Shown here piece after piece: positions 54,889 through 61,745 of a DNA stretch of 64,000 nt (the stretch's first letter is position 1; each line of letters starts with the position of its first letter). This DNA comes from Streptomyces shenzhenensis (GTDB taxonomy: Bacteria; Actinomycetota; Actinomycetes; Streptomycetales; Streptomycetaceae). The DNA is taken from NCBI RefSeq assembly GCF_021462265.1, contig NZ_JAJONF010000017.1, forward strand, positions 62,001-126,000. Direction: 5' to 3'. The translations under genes and the position numbers were made by a program. The notes below the pieces were generated by a model. It worked only from the letters and a program-made list of their open reading frames with translations. It searched no databases and had not been told where the DNA came from.

Positions 54889-55482
54889 TCAGAGTGCGGT
54901 GGGGAGCGTCTTCCACAGGTAAGTGCGGTCGGGCGCCGCTTTGAGCGCGCCGAGCACGACCGGGTGAGGTTCAGCGTACAGGACTGGATAGTCCATCTCA
55001 TTGGACTCGGGGTCGGGGACCCAGGCCAGCCGTTCACCGTCGAGGGAGAACCGGGCGTCGACGCCCGGCTTGTTGCCGCGCGGGTCCTGGCGGTGCCAGG
55101 CGCCGTGGAAGCGGACGGCGATCAGGCCGTGCACGACGTGACCGGCGCCGCCGTCGTGCGTCAGGCGCTGGTAACACAGGGCGGTGGGGATGTCCTCGGC
55201 ACGCAGCAGGGCGGCCAGGGCGTGGGCCTTGGCATGGCAGATGCCGGTGCGCCTCTCCAGGACGTCCGAGGCCCGCCAGGTCACCCGCGGGTCACCGGAG
55301 TCCTGGGAGTGAGGAATGGCGTCCCGCACGAACTCGTACGCGACACGTGCATAGCCATACGAGTCCTCGACTCCCGCCGCCAGTCGGGCGGCCGTCTCCC
55401 GGACCCGGGGATGGTGATGGTCGATGACCTCGTCAGCGGCCAGGTACGCGGACAGGTCGGCGGTGTTCTGGATCAGCTCCAT
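54889..55482 (-). CDS. Transglutaminase-like domain protein
   Basis: 197 residues from ATG 55482. Transglut_core: VAYEFVRDAIPHSQDSGDPR, catalytic Cys in RRTGICHAKAHALAALLRAEDIPT, His in AGHVVHGLIAVRFHGAWHRQDPRGN and Asp in PGVDARFSLDGERLAW. No signal peptide or helix, so it is likely cytosolic; bacterial relatives act as proteases or amidases rather than crosslinkers. Upstream partner of the B3/B4-domain gene; the shared function is unknown. Confidence 0.88.
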   Translation of the reverse strand: MELIQNTADLSAYLAADEVIDHHHPRVRETAARLAAGVEDSYGYARVAYEFVRDAIPHSQDSGDPRVTWRASDVLERRTGICHAKAHALAALLRAEDIPTALCYQRLTHDGGAGHVVHGLIAVRFHGAWHRQDPRGNKPGVDARFSLDGERLAWVPDPESNEMDYPVLYAEPHPVVLGALKAAPDRTYLWKTLPTAL

Positions 55483-55568
55483 GCCCGCAGAGCATAGGAA
55501 CGCGATCACCCGAGCGTCAATGATTTTTCAGGCGATCGCATACCTATGCACCAGTCGGGCGGCGGGGA

Positions 55569-56639
55569 CTAGCGCGCCATCTCCTCCTTGAGCGCCGCCA
55601 CGAACGCGTCCACGTCCTCCTCGGTGGTGTCGAAGGCGCACACCCAGCGCACGTCCCCGGCCGCCTCGTCCCAGAAGTAGAACCGGAAGCGCTTCTGCAG
55701 GCGCAGGCTCACGTCGTGCGGGAGCCGCGCGAAGACGCCGTTGGCCTGCACCGGGTGGAGGATCTCCACGCCGTGCACGGCCCGGACGCCCTCGGCGAGC
55801 CGCTGGGCCATCTCGTTGGCGTGCCGGGCGTTGCGCAGCCACAGATCCTTGGCGAGCAGGGCCTCCAGCTGTACCGACACGAAGCGCATCTTGGAGGCGA
55901 GCTGCATGGACAGCTTGCGCAGGTGCTTCATGTGGCTGACGGCGTCCTGGTTGATCACCACCACCGCCTCGCCGAACACCGCGCCGTTCTTGGTGCCGCC
56001 CAGGGAGAGGATGTCGACGCCGACGGCGTTGGTGAACGTGCGCATCGGGACGTCCAGGGAGGCCGCCGCGTTGGCTATCCGGGAGCCGTCCAGGTGCACC
56101 TTCATGCCGTGCGCGTGGGCGTGCTCGCAGATCGCCCGGATCTCGTCCGGCGTGTAGAGGGTGCCCAGCTCGGTGCTCTGGGTGATCGAGACCACCTGTG
56201 GCATCGCACGGTGCTCGTCCTCCCAGCCGTACGCCTGCCGGTCGATGAGCTCGGGGGTGAGCTTGCCGTCGGGGGTGGGGACGGTGAGCAGTTTGAGGCC
56301 GCCCATGCGCTCGGGGGCGCCGCCCTCGTCGACGTTGATGTGCGCGCTCTCGGCGCAGATCACCGCGCCCCAGCGGTCGGTGACCGCCTGGAGCGCGACG
56401 ACGTTCGCGCCGGTGCCGTTGAAGACCGGGAAGGCCTCGGCGGTGGCCCCGAAGTGGCTGCGGACGATCCGCTGGAGGTTCTCCGTGTACTCGTCCTCGC
56501 CGTAGGCCACCTGATGGCCGCCGTTGGCGAGGGCCAGGGCGGCCAGCACCTCGGGGTGGGCTCCGGCGTAGTTGTCACTGGCGAAACCGCGGACCCGCGG
56601 GTCGTGATGGCGACGCGCGTCGGTCCTGGGAGGGTTCAC
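55569..56639 (-). CDS. Threonine aldolase/beta-eliminating lyase family PLP enzyme
   Basis: 356 residues from GTG 56639, which overlaps the SDR stop as GTGA (56636-56639). Fold-type I PLP enzyme of the low-specificity L-threonine aldolase family: RGFASDNYAGAHPEVLAALALANGGHQVAYGEDEYT, GTGANVVALQAVTDRWGAVICAESAHINVDEGGAPE (His stacking on PLP), VHLDGSRIANAAASLDV (Asp of the PLP N1), and the Schiff-base Lys in DILSLGGTKNGAVFGEAVV. It probably cleaves a beta-hydroxy amino acid. Last gene of the DUF6421-SDR-lyase operon, whose pathway is unknown. Confidence 0.93.
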   Translation of the reverse strand: MNPPRTDARRHHDPRVRGFASDNYAGAHPEVLAALALANGGHQVAYGEDEYTENLQRIVRSHFGATAEAFPVFNGTGANVVALQAVTDRWGAVICAESAHINVDEGGAPERMGGLKLLTVPTPDGKLTPELIDRQAYGWEDEHRAMPQVVSITQSTELGTLYTPDEIRAICEHAHAHGMKVHLDGSRIANAAASLDVPMRTFTNAVGVDILSLGGTKNGAVFGEAVVVINQDAVSHMKHLRKLSMQLASKMRFVSVQLEALLAKDLWLRNARHANEMAQRLAEGVRAVHGVEILHPVQANGVFARLPHDVSLRLQKRFRFYFWDEAAGDVRWVCAFDTTEEDVDAFVAALKEEMAR

Positions 56640-57385
56640 GGCTTCTCGGTCAGCCACAGACGGTTTCCGTTCACTTCGGCGGCGGACTTGCTCCAGACGC
56701 CCTCGACGGCCTCGGCCAGGTCCTTGACGTCCGTGAAGCCCGCGAACTTCGCGTTCGGCCGCTCGGCGCGCATCGCGTCGTGCACCAACGCCTTCACCAC
56801 CAGGATGGCAGCAGCGGAGGTGGGGCCCGCCTCGCCCCCGGCCTTGCGGAAGCCGTCGGCCATGGCGAGCGTCCAGGCCTCGGCGGCCGCCTTGGCGGCC
56901 GAGTAGGCGGCGTTGCCGGCGGTGGGCTTCGACGCGCCGGCGGCACTGATCAGCAGGTACCGGCCGCGCTCGCTGCGCTGCAGGGCGTCGTAGAAGGCCA
57001 GGGAGGTGTGCTGGACGGTGCGGATCAGCAGCTTCTCCAGCAGGTCCCAGTCGGCGAGGTCGGTCTCGGCGAAGGTGGCACTGCCACGCCAGCCGCCGAC
57101 CAGGTGGACCAGGCCGTCGACCCGGCCGTGGTCCTTCTCGATGCGGTCGGCCCACGCCCTGGTCGAGTCCAGGTCGAGCAGGTCGACCGTCTCACCGGTG
57201 ACCACGGCGCCGCCGCCCGCGTACCGGGCCGCGTCCACGGCCTCCGCCAGGCGTTCGGGATTGTTGTCGGCTCCGACCAGGGTCGCGCCCGCCTCCGCCA
57301 GCCTGACCAGCGTCGCGTACCCGGCGGGTCCGCCCGCCCCGGCCACCGCGATCACCGCACCACTGAGAGACCCGTTGCCCGCCAT
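56636..57385 (-). CDS. Short-chain dehydrogenase/reductase
   Basis: 249 residues from ATG 57385 after GAGGGGAAGC. Classical SDR Rossmann: cofactor motif VIAVAGAGGPAGYATLVRLAEAGATLVGADN (a variant of TGxxxGxG), NAG-equivalent LVHLVGGWRG, catalytic Ser in LLISAAGASKP, and the YxxxK dyad in AAYSAAKAAAEAWTLAMADG. The acidic residue after beta-2 (GADNN) favours NAD. It sits between DUF6421 (38 bases upstream) and the threonine aldolase-like lyase (overlap), so it probably oxidises or reduces a metabolite on that pathway. Confidence 0.92.
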   Translation of the reverse strand: MAGNGSLSGAVIAVAGAGGPAGYATLVRLAEAGATLVGADNNPERLAEAVDAARYAGGGAVVTGETVDLLDLDSTRAWADRIEKDHGRVDGLVHLVGGWRGSATFAETDLADWDLLEKLLIRTVQHTSLAFYDALQRSERGRYLLISAAGASKPTAGNAAYSAAKAAAEAWTLAMADGFRKAGGEAGPTSAAAILVVKALVHDAMRAERPNAKFAGFTDVKDLAEAVEGVWSKSAAEVNGNRLWLTEKP

Positions 57386-57423
57386 GTGCTTCCCCTCTTG
57401 AGCAGTGTTCCGCAGCCGGCCGC

Positions 57424-58821
57424 TCACGCGGCGACCGGCTCGGCGCTGTCCGCCGTGATGCCCTTGGTCTCGGCGATCACGTTCTTCAGTTTCCTGGACA
57501 GCGCCTCGTAGAACATGCTCAGCGGAAACTCGTCGGGAAGCACGTCGTCCACGAGCTTGCGCGGCGGCAAGGTCAGGTCCAGGGCGTCCGGGCCCTTGGC
57601 CCACTTGGAGCCCGGGTGCGGGGCGAGGTAGGTGGCGACCAGTTCGTACCCGGCGAACCAGTGGACGAGCTTCGGACGGTCGATGCCCTCCTTGTACAGC
57701 TTCTCGATCTCGGCGCACAGCTGGTTGGTGACCTGCGGGGCACGCTCCCAGTCGATCGCGAGCCTGTTGTCGGTCCAGCGGACCACGTCGTGCTTGTGCA
57801 GGTAGGCGAAGAGCAACTGGCCGCCGAGCCCGTCGTAGTTGCGGACGCGGTCGCCGGTGACCGGGAACCGGAACATGCGGTCGAAGAGCACCGCGTACTG
57901 CACGTCACGGGCCTGCGGGACGCCGTCGGCCGCCAGCTTCACGGCCTCCTTGAAGGCGGTGAGGTCGCAGCGCAGCTCCTCCAGGCCGTACATCCAGAAC
58001 GGCTGGCGCTGCTTGATCATGAAGGGGTCGAAGGGCAGGTCGCCGTGGCTGTGGGTGCGGTCGTGGACCATGTCCCACAGCACGAAGGCCTCCTCGCAGC
58101 GCCTCTGGTCGTGGACCATCGCGGCGATGTCCTCGGGGAGTTCGAGGCCCAGGATGTCGACGGCCGCGTCGGTGACCCGGCGGAAGCGGGCGGCCTCGCG
58201 GTCGCAGAAGATGCCGCCCCAGGAGAATCGTTCCGGCGCCTCGCGCACGGCGATGGTCTCGGGGAAGAGGACGGCCGAGTTGGTGTCGTAGCCGGCCGTG
58301 AAGTCCTCGAAGGTGATGCCGCAGAACAGCGGGTTGTCGTACCGGGTGCGCTCCAGCTCGGCCAGCCAGTCCGGCCAGACCATGCGCAGCACGACCGCCT
58401 CCAGGTTGCGGTCCGGGTTGCCGTTCTGCGTGTACATCGGGAAGACGACCAGGTGCTGGAGGCCGTCCGCGCGGCCCGCGGCGGGCTGGAAGGCGAGCAG
58501 CGAGTCGAGGAAGTCCGGCACCTGGAAGCCGCCGGCGGCCCAGCGCCGCAGGTCCGTCACCAGCGCGCGGTGGTAGGCGGCGTCGTGCGGGAGCAGCGGG
58601 GACAGCTCCGCCACGGCCTCGGTGACACGTCGTACGGCCGCCTCGGCGTCGGAGCGCGCGGGCGCGCCCTCGGCCTCGAAGTCGATGGATCCGTCCTTGG
58701 CCTGCCACGGCCGGATCCGCTCCACGGCATCCTTGAGCACGGGCCACGCCGGGTGTTCGACCACCCTGGTCACAGGAGGAACCTGCTCCTCCGAGCCCAC
58801 CTGCACAAGAATTTCCGTCAT
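57424..58821 (-). CDS. DUF6421-family protein (possible metallo-enzyme)
   Basis: 465 residues from ATG 58821 with GGAGGATGGG upstream. Large, soluble and largely helical; I recall it as family DUF6421, function unknown. Conserved-looking segments: HLVVFPMYTQNGNPDRNLEAVVLR, GITFEDFTAGYDTNSAVLFPET, LWDMVHDRTHSHGDLPFDPFMIKQRQPFWMYGLEELRCDLTAF. The last has an H-D-x-x-H pair (His253, His257) and, 24 residues on, EELRCDL, the plan of gluzincin metallopeptidases (HExxH plus a distant Glu; compare EECRAE of dipeptidyl peptidase III) but with Asp for the catalytic Glu. First gene of a three-gene operon with the SDR and the PLP lyase. Confidence 0.82.
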   Translation of the reverse strand: MTEILVQVGSEEQVPPVTRVVEHPAWPVLKDAVERIRPWQAKDGSIDFEAEGAPARSDAEAAVRRVTEAVAELSPLLPHDAAYHRALVTDLRRWAAGGFQVPDFLDSLLAFQPAAGRADGLQHLVVFPMYTQNGNPDRNLEAVVLRMVWPDWLAELERTRYDNPLFCGITFEDFTAGYDTNSAVLFPETIAVREAPERFSWGGIFCDREAARFRRVTDAAVDILGLELPEDIAAMVHDQRRCEEAFVLWDMVHDRTHSHGDLPFDPFMIKQRQPFWMYGLEELRCDLTAFKEAVKLAADGVPQARDVQYAVLFDRMFRFPVTGDRVRNYDGLGGQLLFAYLHKHDVVRWTDNRLAIDWERAPQVTNQLCAEIEKLYKEGIDRPKLVHWFAGYELVATYLAPHPGSKWAKGPDALDLTLPPRKLVDDVLPDEFPLSMFYEALSRKLKNVIAETKGITADSAEPVAA

Positions 58822-59234
58822 GACCCATCCTCCACGGGAGAAGCTTCCGTAAGGACACCGTATGCGTACGAGGTTTCTCCCAGCAAGGGGGCAATCGGGA
58901 AATCATCCTGTGACATCGGACCTTCACCGCGCTTTTTCCTGTGCGAAACCGTGAAGGCGCTCACATTCGCCACAGCCGGTGACGAGGCGCCAGTTCGGCG
59001 GGACCGCACGGATCCGGCCGGTCAACGCGCGGCGGGACGCGCCCACGCCCGGGTGACCGCCGACCGGGGTACGGACCAGATGCCGCGCGCCCGGCGCGCC
59101 AATCCCCCCGTGTACGTACGGGTTCATCGCGACGGGCGGCCGTTAGGCTGCGCCCAGCCGCGTGGACAGCGACGTCCGTCGTACGGTTCGCGCGCCTGCC
59201 CCCACCGCCGCCGTCGACGGAAGCGAGTTGAATC
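58822..59234. other. Intergenic region upstream of the DUF6421 operon
   Basis: About 410 bases, markedly lower in GC near 58830-58990 than the genes around. A 32-codon frame on the minus strand (58818-58916, starting MSQDDFPIAPLL) has a GAAGG ribosome-like site and overlaps the DUF6421 start by ATGA, but its third-position GC is far below coding genes, so it is at best a leader ORF. Between the divergent starts the operon promoter and that of the GDPD gene must lie; no clear box stands out. 59000-59230 shows no features. Confidence 0.4.
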
Positions 59235-59954
59235 TTGAACTTCCTTACCATCGGTCACCGCGGAGTCATGGGCGTCGAGCCCGAGAACACCCTCCGTTCC
59301 TTCATGGCCGCCCAGCAGGCCGGCCTCGACCTGATCGAACTCGATCTCCATCTCAGCAAGGACGGCGCCCTGGTCGTCATGCACGACGCGGAGGTGGACC
59401 GCACGACCGACGGCACCGGCCCGATCGCCGAGAAGACCCTGGAGGAGCTGCGCGCGCTGGACGCGGGCCGGGGCGAGCGGGTGCCGGTGTTCGAGGAAGT
59501 CCTGGAAGCGGTGCGGATGCCGTTGCAGGCCGAGATCAAGGACGTGGCCGCGGCCCGGGCGCTGGCCGAGGTCATGCAGCGGCGGGACCTGGTGTCCCGG
59601 GTGGAGGTGTCCTCGTTCCACGACGAGGCGGTCGCCGAGATCGCCCGGCTGGTGCCGGGGGTGCGCACCGCGCTGATCTCCAGCCTCCCCCACTTTCGAA
59701 CAGACTCAAGCGGGGGGACCCCCATCGGCACGGACGTGGTGGAGCGGGCCCGGGAGGCGGGTGCGGCGACCCTCTGCCTGAACATCCGGCGGCTGACCCT
59801 GGAGGTCGTCGAGCACGCCCGCAAGGCGGATCTGCGGGTGATCGGCTGGGTGGTGAACACCCAGGACGATCTGCGGCTGGTGCGCGCGCTGCAGCTGGAC
59901 GGCGCGACGACCGACTACCCGGAGATCAAACGCACCGCCCGCTTCACCGCGTGA
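59235..59954 (+). CDS. glpQ: Glycerophosphodiester phosphodiesterase
   Basis: 239 residues from TTG 59235, the only start that places the conserved IGHRG at the N-terminus. GDPD TIM barrel: LTIGHRGVMGVEPENTLRSFMAAQQ (HR and the ExN metal ligands), LIELDLHLSKDGALVVMHDAEVDRTTDGTG (ELD and HD), MPLQAEIKD, and LRVIGWVVNTQDDLRLVRALQLDGATTDYPE at the end. It cuts glycerophosphodiesters to glycerol 3-phosphate. Cytosolic form, no signal peptide. Residues ~153-166 (LPHFRTDSSGGTPIG) are encoded by an inserted palindromic repeat, extending a surface loop in frame. Confidence 0.9.
   Translation: MNFLTIGHRGVMGVEPENTLRSFMAAQQAGLDLIELDLHLSKDGALVVMHDAEVDRTTDGTGPIAEKTLEELRALDAGRGERVPVFEEVLEAVRMPLQAEIKDVAAARALAEVMQRRDLVSRVEVSSFHDEAVAEIARLVPGVRTALISSLPHFRTDSSGGTPIGTDVVERAREAGAATLCLNIRRLTLEVVEHARKADLRVIGWVVNTQDDLRLVRALQLDGATTDYPEIKRTARFTA
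59684..59724. repeat. Palindromic repeat inserted in frame in the GDPD gene
   Basis: CCTCCCCCACTTTCGA followed by AGACTCAAGCGGGGGGA and CCCCCA: C-blocks facing G-blocks around an AT-richer centre with TTCGA. The same plan is found in the nested repeat of the MITE-like element at 17827-17860 and, from memory, scattered through many Streptomyces genomes. It adds about 14 codons without breaking the frame. Confidence 0.7.
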
Positions 59955-59969
59955 ACCCCGGCCCGCGCC

Positions 59970-60506
59970 TCACACCAGCGGCTTGACCAGCAGCTCGAAC
60001 TGCAGGTCCGCCCGCCGTGGAATGCCGAAGCGCTCCTCGCCGTACGGGAACGGCGTCATCTCTCCCGTACGGCGGTAGCCGCGCCGCTCGTACCAGGCGG
60101 CCAGGTCTTCGCGCACCGAGATCACCGTCATGCGCATCTCCGTGACGCCCCAGTCCTCGCGCGCCTGGCGCTCCGCCTCGGCGATGACGGCCTTGCCGAG
60201 CCCGGCGCCCTGGAGGGCGGGGCTCACCGCGAACATGCCGAAGTAGGCGTGGGTCCCACGGTGCTCGAGCTGGCAGCAGGCGACGACCCGGCCCGCCTGC
60301 TCGACGGTGAGCAGCTTGCCGTCCGGCGCCTTGATCACTTGGAGGACACCCTCGGGGTCAGTGCGCTGTCCCTCCAGGATGTCCGCCTCCGTGGTCCAGC
60401 CGGCCCGGCTGGCGTCGCCCCGGTAGGCCGACTCGATCAACGCGACCAGGACGTCCACATCGGCGTCGGTGGCGTCACGGAAGGTCAGTCCGACGGCGTT
60501 CTCCAT
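59970..60506 (-). CDS. GNAT-family N-acetyltransferase
   Basis: 178 residues from ATG 60506. GNAT fold: VGLTFRDATDADVDVLVALIESAYRGDAS, GRVVACCQLEHRGTHAYFGMFAVSPALQGAGLGKAVIAEAERQAREDWG with the acetyl-CoA pyrophosphate loop QGAGLGKA, then AAWYERRGYRRTGEMTPFPYG. Acetylates an unknown small molecule or protein. Convergent with the GDPD gene, 15 bases apart. Confidence 0.9.
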   Translation of the reverse strand: MENAVGLTFRDATDADVDVLVALIESAYRGDASRAGWTTEADILEGQRTDPEGVLQVIKAPDGKLLTVEQAGRVVACCQLEHRGTHAYFGMFAVSPALQGAGLGKAVIAEAERQAREDWGVTEMRMTVISVREDLAAWYERRGYRRTGEMTPFPYGEERFGIPRRADLQFELLVKPLV

Positions 60507-60630
60507 GGGCGGGTTCTCCGATCTCGGGCGCGGCTCAGCCGTGCCTGAGCTTATCCCCGCCGCCCGGCCCGCTTCCCGGCCCCTCGCGCCGCCCGGCCTG
60601 CGGGGCGACCTGCCGTTACGCTCCGGTCGC

Positions 60631-61023
60631 ATGGTGCACGTACTGAGCAGCCGGACGCTGATCCGCCCCGCCGACCCCGGGCTCTCCCGCGCCTTCTACG
60701 GCGAGCGGCTGGGCCTCGCCGTCTACCGCGAGTTCGGTCAGGGCCCGGAGCGCGGCACGGTCTACTTCCTCGGCGGCGGGTTTCTGGAGGTCTCCGGCCG
60801 GGCTGACGCCCCCGCCTCGCCGGCGGTGCGGCTGTGGCTGCAGGTCGCGGACGTCGCGGCGGCGCACGAGGAACTGGCGGCGGCGGGTGTCGAGATCGTG
60901 CGGCCGCCCGTGAAGGAGCCGTGGGGCCTGATCGAGATGTGGGTCGCCGATCCGGACGGCATCAGGATCGTGCTGGTGGAGGTGCCGGCCGGTCATCCGT
61001 TGCGCTGCCGGCCGGGGGTCTGA
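60631..61023 (+). CDS. VOC-family (glyoxalase/dioxygenase-like) protein
   Basis: 130 residues from ATG 60631; TTACGCT about 10 bases before could be the -10 of a leaderless mRNA. A single glyoxalase domain of two beta-alpha-beta-beta-beta modules: LIRPADPGLSRAFYGERLGLAVYREFG, TVYFLGGGFLEVSG, VRLWLQVADVAAAHEELAAAGVEIVRPP, WGLIEMWVADPDGIRIVLVEVP with the Glu metal ligand near the end. Metal-dependent lyase, isomerase or antibiotic-binding protein; role unknown. Divergent from the GNAT gene. Confidence 0.9.
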   Translation: MVHVLSSRTLIRPADPGLSRAFYGERLGLAVYREFGQGPERGTVYFLGGGFLEVSGRADAPASPAVRLWLQVADVAAAHEELAAAGVEIVRPPVKEPWGLIEMWVADPDGIRIVLVEVPAGHPLRCRPGV

Positions 61024-61145
61024 GCGCGCCGCCGGAGGTGCCGCGCCATGTCGCCGGTCGTCCGCGGCGCCGGCGTGGCCGGTCGCGCAGTTCCGCGCGC
61101 CCCTTTCGGTGCTTCCGAACCGCAGCGGGGTGCGCACCCGACCGG

Positions 61146-61745
61146 TCAGGCCCGCAGCGCGCCCATCCTCCCCTCCAGACGGCCCAGCAACTCCGCGAGG
61201 AGTCCCGCAAGTTCGCCCTGGCCCTCCGGGGCGAGGACGGACAGCACGGCCGTCTCGTAGGCGAGTTGCTCGGGCAGGATGCCGTCGACGAGGTCGCGGC
61301 CCGCGTCGGTGAGGCGCAGGTGGGCGACCCTGCGGTCACGGGCGTCGCCGCGCCGCTCGACCAGGCCGCGCTCGGTGAGCTGCTTGAGGCGTTTGGTGAC
61401 GGCGGCGCCCGAGGAGAAGGTCTCCTTGGCGAGCTCGCTCGGGGTCAGCTCGTGGCCGGTGCGGCGGAGCGCGCCGAGCAGGTCGAACTCGGGGCGGCTG
61501 AGTCCGGCCCGGCGCAGCGGGGCGTCCTCGGCCTGCTGGAGGAGAGCGGCGCAGCGGTTGATCCGGCCGATGACCTCCATGGGCCCGGTGTCCAGTGCGG
61601 GGTGGACACTGCGCCACTGCCGGACGACGGCCGCGACCGTGTCGTCCATGACGGCCCCGCTGCCCACGCCCTCGTCGTCCAGGCCTCCGCCCGCGCCCCG
61701 TCCCGCGTCGCTCGCGGCCGCCGGTCGTCCGCTGGTCGCCGTCAT
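61146..61745 (-). CDS. MarR-family regulator (with FUSC exporter)
   Basis: 199 residues from ATG 61745 with GGAGGACG upstream, and ATGA overlap with the exporter stop (61742-61745). A Gly/Ala-rich N-terminal tail precedes the MarR core: GPMEVIGRINRCAALLQQAEDAPLRRAGLSRPEFDLLGALRRTGHELTPSELAKETFSSGAAVTKRLKQLTERGLVERRGDARDRRVAHLRLTDAG. It most likely represses the FUSC-MarR operon by binding the palindrome TTTTACTTGTAAAA at its promoter, released by an aromatic acid or similar ligand. Confidence 0.92.
   Translation of the reverse strand: MTATSGRPAAASDAGRGAGGGLDDEGVGSGAVMDDTVAAVVRQWRSVHPALDTGPMEVIGRINRCAALLQQAEDAPLRRAGLSRPEFDLLGALRRTGHELTPSELAKETFSSGAAVTKRLKQLTERGLVERRGDARDRRVAHLRLTDAGRDLVDGILPEQLAYETAVLSVLAPEGQGELAGLLAELLGRLEGRMGALRA

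Noticed and set aside
58818..58916. 32-codon minus-strand ORF overlapping the DUF6421 start by ATGA
   Set aside because: Third-position GC is far below coding genes in this DNA; kept only as a possible leader in the gap entry.
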